Positions 32,597 to 41,782 are shown, counted from the stretch's first letter. The stretch: 41,782 bases of DNA from Planctomycetota bacterium (GCA_024277145.1 JAJRVU010000114.1:1-41782); one strand, 5' to 3'. Numbers and translations: made by a program. The notes: generated from the letters alone by a model not told the origin.

Positions 32597-35218
32597 ATGT
32601 CTTTAAACTTTGAAAAAATGACTGTAAAAGCTCAGGAAGCTGTCCAGAATTCTCAGAAAATTGCAGAACAGAATAATCATCAGCAATTGCTTCCCTTGCA
32701 TTTGTTGCAGGCATTACTCAATGAAGATCAAGGCGTGGTGAAACCGCTATTCAAAAAAATTGGAATCAACTGGGAACAATTGGATTCTATGATTTCTGAT
32801 GAACTGGATCGAATTCCCAAAGTGACCGGGTCTGGAACACAGCTTTCTGCGAGTCCTGCAATCATGCAAGTCTTTGATAAAGCACAAAGCCTGGCTGAAG
32901 AGATGAAAGATGAATTCCTTTCGACAGAGCATCTGATTCGTTCACTGACTTTGGTTGATGATCAGGCAAAGAGATTACTTGAAATGAATGGGATTGAAGA
33001 CAAAGATGTTTTGAGTGCATTACAATCCATAAGAGGGGGACAATCGGTGACTGATCAAAATCCGGAAGATAAATATCAGGCGTTGGAAAAATATGGACAT
33101 GATTTAGTCGCGCTTGCAAAGCAGGGAAAAATTGACCCGGTGATTGGCCGAGATACGGAAATCAGGCGAGTAATCCAGATTTTATCCCGAAGAAGAAAAA
33201 ATAATCCTGTTCTGATTGGCGAGCCGGGAGTAGGAAAGACTGCAATTATTGAAGGGTTAGCTCATCGCATTGTGCTCGAAGATGTTCCCCAAAACCTGAA
33301 AAATAAATCAGTAATCTCATTAGATATGGGTGCCTTGATTGCAGGAGCAAAATATCGAGGGGAATTTGAAGATCGCCTGAAAGCTGTTTTAAAAGAAGTA
33401 GAGCAAGCTGAGGGAAGAGTCATCCTGTTTATTGATGAACTTCATACCGTGGTAGGAGCAGGGGCATCGGAAGGAGCAATGGATGCTTCTAACCTTCTTA
33501 AGCCTGCATTGGCTCGGGGCGAATTGCATTGCGTTGGTGCAACTACTCTTGATGAATATCGAAAACATATTGAGAAAGATCCTGCGTTGGAAAGAAGATT
33601 TCAACCCGTTGTTGTACAGGAACCGAATGTGGAAGACACCATCTCTATTTTGAGAGGGTTGAAAGAACGGTACGAATCTCATCACGGTATTCGCATCACG
33701 GATGACGCCATTATTTCTGCTGCTACTCTTTCTGATCGGTATATTAATGATCGTTTTCTTCCGGATAAAGCGATTGATTTGATTGATGAAGCTTCCAGTC
33801 AACTGCGAATGGAAATTGATTCCATGCCCGCAGAAGTGGATGAAGAGACCAGGCAATTAACTCGAATGCAAATTGAAGCAACTGCACTTGCTGCTGAAAC
33901 CAGTTCGGAAAGTAAAACCAGGCTGGATGAACTGAAAAAACAGATTGCAGATCGGGAAGAAAAAGTGAATCGTCTGAAAGCACAGTGGCAATCAGAAAAA
34001 GATGCGTTATCCAAATTCAAACCTCTTCAGGAAGAAATTGAACAGTTGAAAATCAGTTATGATCAGGCATTCTCTGCAGCCCAGAGAACCAACTTGAACG
34101 ATGATTTTGTTCGTGCTCATGAAACCGAACTAAAACTGAAACAGGCAGAAGATCAATTGAAAGAACTGGAAGAACACTCTTCAAAAATGAAAGATTCCGA
34201 AGAGAATCGATTACTGAGGGAAGATGTTACCGGGGAAGATATCGCAAAAGTGGTTAGCATGTGGACTGGAATTCCTGTTTCCCGAATGTTGCAATCAGAG
34301 AAAAACAAACTTCTGGAAATGGAAGAACGAATTCACCAGCGAATGATTAACCAGCACGAAGCAGTTGAAGCAGTTTCAAATGCTGTTCGTCGATCACGCT
34401 CAGGATTACAGGATCAGAATCGTCCGATTGGTTCCTTCCTGTTTTTGGGGCCAACTGGTGTGGGAAAAACGGAACTTTGTAAAGCTCTTGCAGAATTTCT
34501 GTTTGATGATGAACGGAATATGGTACGGATTGATATGAGTGAATTTATGGAGAGACATTCTGTGGCGAGGTTGATCGGGGCTCCTCCGGGATATGTTGGC
34601 TATGAAGAAGGAGGACGATTAACTGAAGCAGTCAGGCGGAATCCTTATACTGTTATTCTGCTGGACGAAATTGAAAAGGCGCATCGGGATGTCTTTAATG
34701 TGTTGCTTCAGTTGCTCGATGATGGAAGGTTGACTGATAGTCATGGAAGGACTGTTGATTTTTCAAACACTCTCGTTGTTATGACATCAAACATCGGCAG
34801 TCAATCCATTATTGAATTGGCTTCGGAGGAAAAACAGGAAATGATCAGGCCAGTGGTCATGGAAGCACTTCAAAGAGAATTCCTGCCAGAATTTTTAAAC
34901 AGGATTGATGAAACGATTGTCTTCCAGCCATTAGGCAAGAATGAAATTCGACAGATTGTTAATTTGCAACTGAGACAATTGGAAAAACAAATGGAGGAAA
35001 ATAATTTCACCCTGACAATTAGTGAGCATGCAAAAGATGTTCTTGCAGAAGAAGGATACGATCCGGTTTACGGAGCGCGACCATTAAAACGAGTGATCCA
35101 ACAGAGATTACAAAACCATCTTGCCAGTGAAATTCTGTCTGGTCGGTTTGAAAAGGGAAGTCACATTCATGTTGATGCAACCCTTGACGGATTTATCTTT
35201 ACGAATGAGGAAGAGTAA
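32597..35218 (+). CDS. clpB: ATP-dependent disaggregase ClpB
   Basis: 873-aa Hsp100 that pulls aggregated proteins apart together with DnaK. N-terminal ClpN domain with two repeats (1-145). First AAA+ ring: Walker A GEPGVGKT, '[20 protein letters not shown]'. The coiled-coil middle domain (about 410-530) distinguishes ClpB from ClpC/ClpA. Second ring: Walker A GPTGVGKT, '[20 protein letters not shown]', 'LLDEIEKAH', and 'PEFLNRIDE'. Length is typical. Start supported by GGGAG seven nt upstream. It sits 339 bp after dnaK in the same direction, fitting the DnaK-ClpB partnership, and ends at a strong bidirectional terminator. Confidence 0.97.
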   Translation: MSLNFEKMTVKAQEAVQNSQKIAEQNNHQQLLPLHLLQALLNEDQGVVKPLFKKIGINWEQLDSMISDELDRIPKVTGSGTQLSASPAIMQVFDKAQSLAEEMKDEFLSTEHLIRSLTLVDDQAKRLLEMNGIEDKDVLSALQSIRGGQSVTDQNPEDKYQALEKYGHDLVALAKQGKIDPVIGRDTEIRRVIQILSRRRKNNPVLIGEPGVGKTAIIEGLAHRIVLEDVPQNLKNKSVISLDMGALIAGAKYRGEFEDRLKAVLKEVEQAEGRVILFIDELHTVVGAGASEGAMDASNLLKPALARGELHCVGATTLDEYRKHIEKDPALERRFQPVVVQEPNVEDTISILRGLKERYESHHGIRITDDAIISAATLSDRYINDRFLPDKAIDLIDEASSQLRMEIDSMPAEVDEETRQLTRMQIEATALAAETSSESKTRLDELKKQIADREEKVNRLKAQWQSEKDALSKFKPLQEEIEQLKISYDQAFSAAQRTNLNDDFVRAHETELKLKQAEDQLKELEEHSSKMKDSEENRLLREDVTGEDIAKVVSMWTGIPVSRMLQSEKNKLLEMEERIHQRMINQHEAVEAVSNAVRRSRSGLQDQNRPIGSFLFLGPTGVGKTELCKALAEFLFDDERNMVRIDMSEFMERHSVARLIGAPPGYVGYEEGGRLTEAVRRNPYTVILLDEIEKAHRDVFNVLLQLLDDGRLTDSHGRTVDFSNTLVVMTSNIGSQSIIELASEEKQEMIRPVVMEALQREFLPEFLNRIDETIVFQPLGKNEIRQIVNLQLRQLEKQMEENNFTLTISEHAKDVLAEEGYDPVYGARPLKRVIQQRLQNHLASEILSGRFEKGSHIHVDATLDGFIFTNEEE

Positions 35219-35244
35219 GATTTAATTAATAATACAGCCATAAA

Positions 35245-35285
35245 AAAACAACCCTCAGTTTTTCAACCGGGGGTTGTTTTATTTT
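35245..35285 (+). terminator. Bidirectional intrinsic terminator between clpB and the small basic gene
   Basis: AAAACAACCC (35245-35254) pairs perfectly with GGGTTGTTTT (35271-35280), loop 16 nt, followed by ATTTTG on the plus strand and a run of T on the minus strand. Serves the convergent clpB and DUF6800-like genes. Confidence 0.8.
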
Positions 35286-35316
35286 GTTCTATACGAAAGA
35301 GATTGCTGAATTGAAG

Positions 35317-35487
35317 TTAGACAGCTTCTTCCAGATTGACGAGCGGGCTGATTCGACGAACCTTCGCTGCAATTTCATCTTTAGCTTCCTGAGTTTTTGC
35401 TTCCGCATAAAGCCCTCGATATTTTTTGAGCTTTGCTCTACGAACTCTTCGGCGTGCAATTTCTCTACCTCTTTCAACTCGTCCCAT
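35317..35487 (-). CDS. Small basic DUF6800-like protein
   Basis: 56-aa ORF beginning MGRVERGREIARRR and ending with ISPLVNLEEAV. The N-terminal half is Arg/Lys-rich, the middle is an amphipathic helix (AEAKTQEAKDEIAAKV). This resembles the tiny proteins of about 55 aa that recur in planctomycetes and that I believe are catalogued as DUF6800; the name is from memory. Function unknown; the charge suggests RNA, DNA or ribosome contact (inference). The ATG is preceded by AAGG about twelve nt upstream. It ends 37 bp from the shared terminator. The longer frames over the same place (plus 35284-35505, minus 35289-35477) lack any protein-like pattern and are rejected. Confidence 0.75.
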   Translation of the reverse strand: MGRVERGREIARRRVRRAKLKKYRGLYAEAKTQEAKDEIAAKVRRISPLVNLEEAV

Positions 35488-35926
35488 TGTTCAATAATAC
35501 CTTAAATAGTTATTTAATATTTTAAGTCGAATTCCTGCCGGGGAAAAATCCAAAACACTGAACTGAATTTGAGTCAGAACAGAGGGGAGCTTTTTCTACT
35601 TCAATTGAATTCTTTATCCGATCCTCGCCCGATGGCAGTGATTCGGTCAGATTGATTGTTTATCAAGACTCCCTTTTTATCAATCTCCGACATTCAGGTC
35701 AACTGACAGGAGAAAAATCCCTGAAAACCAAAGGATTTACGTTGATTTTGAGCTTTTTTCGGACAGAACTCCAGTTTTCAGCTAACTCTACCATTCAAGG
35801 TACAAAGAAAAATCGCTTACCGGAAAAGTGATAGTAAATATAAATATAAATCAACATACCGGATCCGTAAGTTCTTTCGTGTAAACACATTACGGGGGTT
35901 TAAGCAGTTTCTCCTGCTAAGTTCTA
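35488..35926. other. Intergenic region before the outer-membrane-like gene
   Basis: About 440 bp with no credible coding frame. It contains AT-rich stretches including TAAATATAAATATAAAT near 35834, and a small hairpin AGCAG-tttctc-CTGCT near 35903-35918 just ahead of the next gene. Divergent promoters are expected here but cannot be fixed by eye. Confidence 0.45.
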
Positions 35927-37156
35927 TTGACGAATATTCCTGATAATGATAGATCACCTCTCCCTTCAATGATCCGGTTAGATTCAAAAGTCATCTCCCT
36001 TCCAAAATCACATCTCCAAAAGTCAATTCCTATACCAGCAGGTACTGTTTTCTTGAATATTATTTCCAGAACCCATGTTCTCACCTATTTGTTCCTGATG
36101 TTAATTTGGAATTGCTTGATCATTTCTGAAATTTCAGCAGATGAAAATGATTTAATTTCTCTGCCCGTCTCTCGCCCTGTTTCTGAATCGATTAATCCGG
36201 TTCCGGAATCTTCAATGATTACACAGCCCTTTGAAACAAATGTGCAGAATGATCCTTCAAGTCTGTCTTACCAGCGACATTCTATTGATACAAATCAAAT
36301 CCATGAATTCACGACGGAGTCAACGACAGAAGCATGGAATTCCGAAAATGTTTTACAGGGACCAGTGCCAGGCGTTGTCCAGGAAAAACCAATCTACAAT
36401 CCCGATTTTTTAAATCATCAGGAAAGTTTTTTCTGGATGGCAGGGGGGGATGACAAAATTGGAATGACACGAATTGGAATTCGGGGAGAAGTACCGTTGA
36501 CCAATAATATGACATTCTCACCTTTTTACTATGTGAGTTATCTGGATGGTCCACGAAATACAGATTTACCAGCTAGGCTTTATGAAACAGGGATAGAAAT
36601 TCAATGGATTAAAATTTTCAATCCTCGGTTTCAAGTCATTTCGACAATTTCGCCAATGATTCAAAGTGATTTTGATAATGATACTTCTGATGCGTTCCGG
36701 TTGATTGCAAAATCGTTTGGAATATTCATCTACTCCCAGCAAACTCAATTTATTTTTGGTGCAGCTTATCTTGATCGTGAAGATATCAAAGCTCTTCCGA
36801 TTGCAGGATTAATTCACCAGTTCAATCCCGGCCTCAAAATGGAACTTGTTTTTCCACGTCCGAAAATCTCTTTGAGGGTTTTAAATGATTCCCAGATAAG
36901 TCAATGGCTCTATTTAGGAGGAGAATTCGGCGGGGGATCCTGGGCGATTCGCAGAAGTAACGCAGCAAGGAGTATGGATATTGCAACTTATAGTGATTTA
37001 AGGTTGATCCTGGGTCTGGATACAAAGAAAACCACCGGCGAAACTTCTTTTCTGGAAATTGGTTACGTCTTTGATCGAGAACTGGAATACAAATCCGATG
37101 TTGGAAACTTCGACCCGGATGAAACGTTTTTTGTCAGGGTGGGAACTCGCTACTAA
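35927..37156 (+). CDS. Putative outer-membrane beta-barrel protein (DUF6268-like)
   Basis: 409-aa frame as drawn from a TTG start. A hydrophobic signal-like segment (about residues 51-70, 'VLTYLFLMLIWNCLIISEIS') is followed by 'ADEN', so the protein is probably exported. A Ser/Pro/Thr-rich spacer leads to about 250 residues with many alternating strands ('MTRIGIRGEVPL', 'TFSPFYYVSYLDG', 'TQFIFGAAYLDRE') and a terminal 'DETFFVRVGTRY', ending in an aromatic residue as outer-membrane barrels do. This resembles planctomycete DUF6268 proteins. Start uncertain: the TTG at 36053 with CAGG ten nt upstream would put the signal peptide at the very N-terminus. Function unknown. Confidence 0.7.
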   Translation: MTNIPDNDRSPLPSMIRLDSKVISLPKSHLQKSIPIPAGTVFLNIISRTHVLTYLFLMLIWNCLIISEISADENDLISLPVSRPVSESINPVPESSMITQPFETNVQNDPSSLSYQRHSIDTNQIHEFTTESTTEAWNSENVLQGPVPGVVQEKPIYNPDFLNHQESFFWMAGGDDKIGMTRIGIRGEVPLTNNMTFSPFYYVSYLDGPRNTDLPARLYETGIEIQWIKIFNPRFQVISTISPMIQSDFDNDTSDAFRLIAKSFGIFIYSQQTQFIFGAAYLDREDIKALPIAGLIHQFNPGLKMELVFPRPKISLRVLNDSQISQWLYLGGEFGGGSWAIRRSNAARSMDIATYSDLRLILGLDTKKTTGETSFLEIGYVFDRELEYKSDVGNFDPDETFFVRVGTRY

Positions 37157-37178
37157 TTTATATTATTCAGTAAATTAA

Positions 37179-37352
37179 TCAATTTTTAGGGACATTCACC
37201 CAGGTTCGTTTCTCAAAAGATTCAAGGACTGCATCCGCCACCGCCTGTGCTGAAGCTCCGGTATCAAATCCCGGAACTGCATCTCTTTCCTCAATAATGG
37301 ATGAGACAAATTCATAAACAAGATCATATCGAAAAACAGTACTCGGATCACC
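37179..37352 (-). pseudogene. C-terminal remnant of the Gfo/Idh/MocA oxidoreductase
   Basis: 57 codons in the same frame as the upstream oxidoreductase, directly after its TAA, beginning GDPSTVFRYDLVYEFV and containing 'PGFDTGASAQAVADAV' and 'RTWVNV'. This is the usual end of Gfo/Idh/MocA proteins, so the intact gene once ran 37179-38276. Confidence 0.85.
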
Positions 37353-38276
37353 TTACGTAACATCTCTCGGTGATCCCGGAACTTTCAGGAATTCTTCGGG
37401 AACCGGAATTTTCTCTAATGATTCGCCATGTTTTCCCATCAGGATGTGATTTGGCTCAGTCAGTTTATAAACAGCAGAAGCTTCACTTCCATTGATTTCC
37501 GCCCATTCAAAACCGAAGCCATTGTTATGATGACCTTTCATCAGGGTGCTTCCTTCCCAGACTCCGACAGCACCGCAGGAAAACTGACCAATAATTGCAG
37601 ACCAGTCATCCACTTCCGATGGATCACATACTTTCCCGTCCGCAGTTTTGTCTCTTTTAGCAAATTGCGCAACGGCACCACATAATGATTGAATTGGTCC
37701 GAGAAGATCCTGTGCAAAATCAATCCGGTGAATTGTCATGTCATAAAGGTCTCCAGCGCCGGCCAGTTTTTTACTTTGTCGCCATCCCCAACTTGTTTCA
37801 GGCCAATCCAGAAAACGTTGGCTGCGGAAATGCCGAGGCTGCCCAAGTTCGCCTGATTCGAGAAGATGCTTTAAATATTTCATGGAAGGGGCAAAGCGAT
37901 ACGTGAACGCAGTCATATGGCGAACACCTGCTTTTAAAGCCTCCTGGTGCATATTTTCCGCTTCCTGATAGCTAACCCCCAACGGTTTTTCACACATGAC
38001 ATGTTTGCCAGCCTTTACGCAGGCGAGGGAAATATCATGATGTGTGAAGTTGGGTGTCGCAATAATCACAGCATCAACATCAGGGTTATTTGCAATCTCT
38101 TCGTAATCTTTTGTAACGAAATCACAATTCCATTCTGATTTTCGTTGCTGTAACAGTTTTTCATTCGGATCACAAATAGCGACCAACTCTGCCCGTGGAT
38201 CAATTCGAATTCCCGGAACATGATGGTAATCGGATACAGCACCCGCGCCGATAATTGCAATACGAACCTGACTCAT
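37353..38276 (-). CDS. Gfo/Idh/MocA family oxidoreductase, interrupted by an in-frame TAA
   Basis: 307-aa NAD(P)-dependent sugar-type oxidoreductase. Rossmann fold 'IAIIGAGAVSDYHHVPGI', 'DAVIIATPNFTHHDIS', the catalytic Lys in MCEKPLGV, and 'GDLYDMTIHRIDFA' with the acid/base His-Asp pair. The reading frame stops at TAA 37353-37355 inside the C-terminal domain, while 57 further codons of homologous sequence follow in the same frame, so the natural length would be about 365 aa. The product may be inactive or made by readthrough. Substrate unknown; planctomycetes carry many paralogues. Flanked by the DUF6268-like gene (convergent) and the CCA-adding enzyme gene. Confidence 0.88.
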   Translation of the reverse strand: MSQVRIAIIGAGAVSDYHHVPGIRIDPRAELVAICDPNEKLLQQRKSEWNCDFVTKDYEEIANNPDVDAVIIATPNFTHHDISLACVKAGKHVMCEKPLGVSYQEAENMHQEALKAGVRHMTAFTYRFAPSMKYLKHLLESGELGQPRHFRSQRFLDWPETSWGWRQSKKLAGAGDLYDMTIHRIDFAQDLLGPIQSLCGAVAQFAKRDKTADGKVCDPSEVDDWSAIIGQFSCGAVGVWEGSTLMKGHHNNGFGFEWAEINGSEASAVYKLTEPNHILMGKHGESLEKIPVPEEFLKVPGSPRDVT

Positions 38277-38394
38277 ATCATTCTTCTTTCAATTCAGATT
38301 TTGATAAATTTATTCCTGAATCATTATGGAAACGAATGACTTGAAGAACAAGAAGCTGGTTAGCAGATTCGCAAAACAATCAACGAAAAATAAC

Positions 38395-39714
38395 TCAATT
38401 ACTATTTAATCGTTTTGCAAGTTCAAGAGCATCATCCCGGGAAGTGATTTCCAGATTCAGTTGGGAATCTCGCAATGTGTTGAGAGTTTCTTTGAACTTT
38501 GGTCCCGGTTTCATTCCCATTTTAATCAGGTCTTCTCCTGTCACTAAAGGTGCAGGGTTAATTTCACTTTCAGGATGATTCGCAATAAAATCAAGACAAA
38601 ACTGTAATGATGAATCATCCATTCCATCAGCCTCAAGGCTTACTTGTATCAGTGTGCTCAGGGGTTGAAAATACTTATGAGAAAGTGATCTTTTTAAATC
38701 GCACAGAGGCATTTCAGAAGCCTTATCAAGTCGATTCTGATTCAAAAGCAGCCAGCATATTTCGTCTTTTTCGTTATTGGAAAGTCTCATTCGTCTGCAG
38801 ATTTTTCCCGCAGTCATGGAGACATGTTTGTCTCGATTAAGGTCATTTGCCTCATCTTCATCAGGAATAAATAGTGAGCCAATAAACAGGGCCAACGTAA
38901 CTTCAAAAGTGGCATCGTACTTATGCAGTAACCGAAACAGGGTACAGGTTCTTTCCCAGCCGGGATGTTTTTCAAACGAATCATTTCCATACAATAATTC
39001 AGGAAAGATCTCTTTCAGTAATCCGAGTGAATCAATCAGTTCAATTGCATATTCCCGATGAGAATCCAGAATCATCTTCCGCCATTCCTGCGTGATTCTT
39101 TCTTCACTCACCTGGTGAATTTCAGGGGCGAGATTTCGTATTGCTTCCGCAGTTTTTTCATCCAGTTCAAATTCAAGAGTGGCTGTGAAACGAACCGCAC
39201 GAAGCATTCGAAGTTTATCCTCTTCGATACGTTTGAGTGGATTTCCAATCGCTTTGACAATTCCTTCCCTGAGGTCTTTTTCACCATCAACAAAATCAAT
39301 GATTTTTTCTTCAACGGGGTCAAAAAACATTCCGTTGATTGTGAAGTCTCTTCGCTGGGCATCTTCTTCCGGGGAACTGAAAATGACGGATTCAGGTCGC
39401 CTGCCATCAATATAAGCTCCGTCATTTCGAAAGGTCGCAATTTCAATGTCACTAGAACCATGCGGTCCATGAACAATGATGACTCCGAAATTGGCTCCTA
39501 CAGAAAACGTTCGTTTGTTTCCAAAGATATTTCTGACTTCTTCAGGTCGGGCACTTGTTGCAACATCGTAATCGCCTGGTTTTCTGTTTAGCAGAAGATC
39601 ACGAACACATCCTCCCGCCCAATATGCCTGAAAGCCTTCCGAGCGAAGACGTTCCACAACCTGCAGGGCAAACTTGTATTGCGGCGAATGTTTTTCTTCC
39701 TCTGGAATGTACAT
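38395..39714 (-). CDS. cca: CCA tRNA nucleotidyltransferase / poly(A) polymerase family
   Basis: 439-aa class II nucleotidyltransferase that adds or repairs the 3' CCA of tRNAs. Motifs: WAGGCVRDLLLNRKPGDYDVAT (GGxVRD and the metal-binding DxD as DYDVAT), 'RRDFTINGM', 'DKLRMLRAVRFTATLEFELD' (motif C/D) and the RNA-binding 'LLKEIFPELL' region. The C-terminal 'GEDLIKMGMKPGPKFKETL' matches the tail of bacterial CCA-adding enzymes. PcnB-type poly(A) polymerases share the fold, so the exact activity is inferred from overall architecture. No clear ribosome-binding site; start ATG at 39714. Confidence 0.88.
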   Translation of the reverse strand: MYIPEEEKHSPQYKFALQVVERLRSEGFQAYWAGGCVRDLLLNRKPGDYDVATSARPEEVRNIFGNKRTFSVGANFGVIIVHGPHGSSDIEIATFRNDGAYIDGRRPESVIFSSPEEDAQRRDFTINGMFFDPVEEKIIDFVDGEKDLREGIVKAIGNPLKRIEEDKLRMLRAVRFTATLEFELDEKTAEAIRNLAPEIHQVSEERITQEWRKMILDSHREYAIELIDSLGLLKEIFPELLYGNDSFEKHPGWERTCTLFRLLHKYDATFEVTLALFIGSLFIPDEDEANDLNRDKHVSMTAGKICRRMRLSNNEKDEICWLLLNQNRLDKASEMPLCDLKRSLSHKYFQPLSTLIQVSLEADGMDDSSLQFCLDFIANHPESEINPAPLVTGEDLIKMGMKPGPKFKETLNTLRDSQLNLEITSRDDALELAKRLNSN

Positions 39715-39865
39715 CTATTCTTGTTTCTACTTCTGTTGCTTATTCAAACGCATTGTTAATGATCATCACTTTTTAACAAAATACGTGTCCGCTTTTTATT
39801 TAGAGGGAAATTTATAAAATTTGTTCATGATGATTGGTCTAATTTTCTGAATTAGGTCATCTTAA

Positions 39866-39897
39866 CGAAAAACAGCCAGAGCATACAACTCTGGCTG
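39866..39897 (-). terminator. Intrinsic terminator of the DUF1559 gene
   Basis: On the minus strand CAGCCAGAG (39897-39889) pairs perfectly over nine bp with CTCTGGCTG (39881-39873), loop of seven, followed by TTTTTCGTT. It lies 115 bp after the DUF1559 stop codon. Confidence 0.85.
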
Positions 39898-39912
39898 CCA
39901 TGCACCAAGAAT

Positions 39913-39937
39913 AACCCTTTTTAAACTAAAAAGGGTT
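39913..39937. repeat. Symmetric hairpin next to the terminator
   Basis: AACCCTTTTT and AAAAAGGGTT form a perfect 10-bp stem around AAACT. Placed between the DUF1559 stop and its main terminator, it may be a second, bidirectional termination signal. Confidence 0.6.
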
Positions 39938-40011
39938 TCGATGCAAAAAGGGATTCCTGTCAGAAATTCATTCCGCCAAAATAAAGTTGAGAAATGAACT
40001 CCTTTTGATAT

Positions 40012-41010
40012 TTATGGAAGAACGGTCACCTCTCCATCAATCCTGCTGCCGAGGTTATTAAACAGTGTATAGTCCATTAGCTGGCTGAAAAAATGAACAG
40101 AACCATCACACAACAGAAAATGACATCCGCCATTATGCTTGCTTGAGAAATTCACGATATGATCTGTTGTCATCGGAGGATGGTTCATTGCAGGCGTCAT
40201 CCCGATTGCTGGCTGTCCAGCATGCCCCAGAACCATGGAAGCAGAACCTTCCGTCATCATCGGCATGGCAGCCATCCCTGCATTTCGATTCACTCCCGGA
40301 ATGGCAGCGTACCAATTGGTGAAAGCTTCCACAGGAATGTTGTTGGTGTAGTTATGTTCGTGACCTCGTTCACCTACGCAGACAGTGTTCGCTGTTCCAT
40401 CTTTCACATCTGCAATTCGAGTGCTGCTGTTGCGATAAAATATTCCTGGTTCAACAGGATTTCCGGGAGCAGCTGTAACGCTTCCATACCCATACATGCC
40501 TACATAATTTGATGTTGCAATGCGATACTGGTTTGTTCCATCATCAGCAATAAAAAAGTTGGGAGAGTTGTCGGTTGGACATTTATAATGGGGAAGATTT
40601 CTGAGGGCTATCGATAAATTGGAACTGCTTGCACTATCCACACTGGATAAATTAAAATCAATTTGACTGTGCAAATTATTTTGTTCCAGGAATGGTAATA
40701 GAAATGAACCCCATGCGAATCCCGGTCCTGTGTCAGAACTTGATGGATCTGTTGCAGAAACGCCAGCAGAAATATAGCCTGGAGGAAAAACGAGGTAAAC
40801 ATCGTGATAATTATGGAGTGCAAGTCCAATTTGTTTAAGATTGTTCCGGCATTGTGTTCGTCGAGCAGCTTCGCGTGCTTGCTGAACTGCAGGTAATAAC
40901 AAAGCAATAAGTATGCCTATGATGGCAATCACTACTAATAACTCAATCAGGGTAAAACCCTTTCTAAGCGGTTTTTTTCGATAAATAGACGTGTGTGCAA
41001 ACTGATTCAT
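40012..41010 (-). CDS. DUF1559 protein with prepilin-type N-terminus
   Basis: 332-aa planctomycete hallmark family. The type IV prepilin/pseudopilin signal is '[29 protein letters not shown]' in outline: cleavage after Gly, Glu at +5, then a hydrophobic helix. '[26 protein letters not shown]' follows, then the DUF1559 (SBP_bac_10) domain and the typical H-X9 end motif in '[16 protein letters not shown]'. It is thought to be exported and perhaps assembled in pseudopilus-like structures; the exact role is unknown. Start supported by AGGAG eight to nine nt upstream. A strong terminator follows. The Cys-rich partial gene is upstream on the same strand. Confidence 0.95.
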   Translation of the reverse strand: MNQFAHTSIYRKKPLRKGFTLIELLVVIAIIGILIALLLPAVQQAREAARRTQCRNNLKQIGLALHNYHDVYLVFPPGYISAGVSATDPSSSDTGPGFAWGSFLLPFLEQNNLHSQIDFNLSSVDSASSSNLSIALRNLPHYKCPTDNSPNFFIADDGTNQYRIATSNYVGMYGYGSVTAAPGNPVEPGIFYRNSSTRIADVKDGTANTVCVGERGHEHNYTNNIPVEAFTNWYAAIPGVNRNAGMAAMPMMTEGSASMVLGHAGQPAIGMTPAMNHPPMTTDHIVNFSSKHNGGCHFLLCDGSVHFFSQLMDYTLFNNLGSRIDGEVTVLP

Positions 41011-41258
41011 AATCAGTGTCTCCTGTTTTGAAATAAGAATAATTAACTTTTAAAATAATTAATGTTAAAGAGAGGAAGCAGCAGCCAGCCATTAACGATC
41101 TTTAAGGAATTATAAGTTCCAATAAAGAAAGGTTCGCAGGACAGATTCCATTAACACCACTTCATCTTTGGCGCATAAACACCTGTGATGAAATAGGAAG
41201 TTGCTTCACTGACATTAAAAGAGGGAGCTATCTGTAATCAATTTAATTACATGCTCTA

Positions 41259-41782
41259 TCAGGAGAGAATTTGTGGAGGGGGAGTCTCAGGAGAATTACT
41301 GAGTGAATCAAAAAAGTGGTTTAAGCTGAAAATTGCATCATGGACCGAATTTCGGGAAATCGTACAAACAGGTTTATCTTTGAACATTGGCTGCATAAAC
41401 GACATGAAAAAAGAAAATTCAGACATTCCGCAAATACATCCAATCCACGCAGGTCCTTCCTGTTTTTTTTGTTTCTTAACAACAAGACGTTCTTTAGTTT
41501 GTTTTTTGGCTTCCGATGTGGAACAACATGATTTCTTTTCACTTTGAACTATTCCAACTACTTTACTAGAACAACAGCCATTCACAGATGAGCAACAGCA
41601 AGTTCCCGAACGTTTTTTTTCTGGTGAGCATTGGCAGCCTGATGTCGAAATTGCAGAGGGGTTGATCCTTCCACACATTTCTCCCGGACTTGTCATGACC
41701 ATACTGATCGATTCAACGGTTAAAGGGCTATCACCACTTTGGTTAGTCTGCTTTGCAGATTGAGCGGTAGATGCGTTCTGAA
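41259..41782 (-). CDS. Cys-rich protein of unknown function, 5' end outside the window
   Basis: Frame open to the right edge of the window on the minus strand; the ATG at 41702 is an internal Met rather than a proven start, since another 26 codons upstream are open. The visible part carries a Cys cluster: CQC, CCCSS, CCSS, CCS and, later, CIC. A Lys/Gln/Glu-rich stretch and a Pro-rich end ('SPETPPPQIL') follow. No family recognised. The Cys pairs could bind metal, which is inference. It may be co-transcribed with the DUF1559 gene 248 bp downstream, but the gap is long. Confidence 0.5.
   Translation of the reverse strand, partial: QNASTAQSAKQTNQSGDSPLTVESISMVMTSPGEMCGRINPSAISTSGCQCSPEKKRSGTCCCSSVNGCCSSKVVGIVQSEKKSCCSTSEAKKQTKERLVVKKQKKQEGPAWIGCICGMSEFSFFMSFMQPMFKDKPVCTISRNSVHDAIFSLNHFFDSLSNSPETPPPQILS

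Noticed and set aside
35284-35505. Plus-strand 73-codon and minus-strand 62-codon frames over the small basic gene
   Set aside because: Alternative frames over 35317-35487; only the 56-codon minus frame has a coherent basic, helical pattern.
39058-39591. 177-codon plus-strand frame
   Set aside because: Antisense shadow of the cca gene; the opposite strand carries all family motifs.
1-41782. tRNA, rRNA, tmRNA, SRP RNA or CRISPR array
   Set aside because: No T-loop-like GGTTCGAATCC arms, no SRP core and no regularly spaced repeats were seen on either strand; a dedicated covariance scan was not possible here.

Overview
This window looks like an accessory-poor chromosomal segment of a planctomycete, probably order Planctomycetales and Gimesia/Rubinisphaera-like (inference). 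It is moderately AT-rich. The markers are a prepilin-type DUF1559 protein, a Ser/Thr kinase with an MJ0042-type zinc ribbon and WD40 repeats, a multi-CXXCH cytochrome beside a sorbosone-dehydrogenase-like propeller, a tiny basic DUF6800-like protein, and separate coaB and coaC genes. No rRNA, tRNA, CRISPR array or prophage was seen.

Layout. 1-4.6 kb: two Ser/Thr kinases on the minus strand; the smaller has no ATG/GTG/TTG start. 5.1-6.2 kb: secreted DUF3500 protein. 6.2-6.7 kb: a decayed REP-associated transposase (RAYT) whose 3' end is made of an inverted REP pair. 6.8-14.5 kb: a sarcosine-oxidase-like flavoenzyme, a neutral-ceramidase-like protein, a DUF2071 protein, a five-CXXCH cytochrome and a secreted propeller. 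14.6-20.3 kb (minus): bifunctional-nuclease domain protein, valS and cimA. cimA is preceded by a promoter, an Ile-rich 34-codon ORF and a strong intrinsic terminator. 20.8-23.4 kb: ftsK with a very acidic linker. 23.4-29.9 kb (minus): coaB, coaC, rpoZ, gmk, yicC, secG, tpiA and pheA; pheA is preceded by a consensus-like promoter and a Phe-rich 23-codon ORF. 30.4-35.2 kb: dnaK and clpB. 35.3-41.8 kb: DUF6800-like protein, an outer-membrane-like protein, a Gfo/Idh/MocA oxidoreductase, CCA-adding enzyme, DUF1559 protein and a Cys-rich partial ORF.

Most interesting observation. The two amino-acid biosynthesis genes here, cimA (isoleucine) and pheA (phenylalanine), each follow a short ORF rich in the cognate amino acid: 8 Ile in 34 residues with four in a row, and 6 Phe in 23 residues. 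Each short ORF has a sigma70-like promoter with a 17-nt spacer. The cimA leader ends in an 11-bp hairpin plus U-tract. This is the architecture of ribosome-mediated transcription attenuation. I am not aware of it being described in planctomycetes.

Second theme. Two conserved genes are interrupted by an in-frame TAA, with clearly homologous sequence continuing in the same frame. dnaK loses its conserved acidic tail and the Gfo/Idh/MocA gene loses its C-terminal 57 codons. Both stops sit in the context ACR-TAA-G. These could be recent mutations, assembly errors or readthrough sites.
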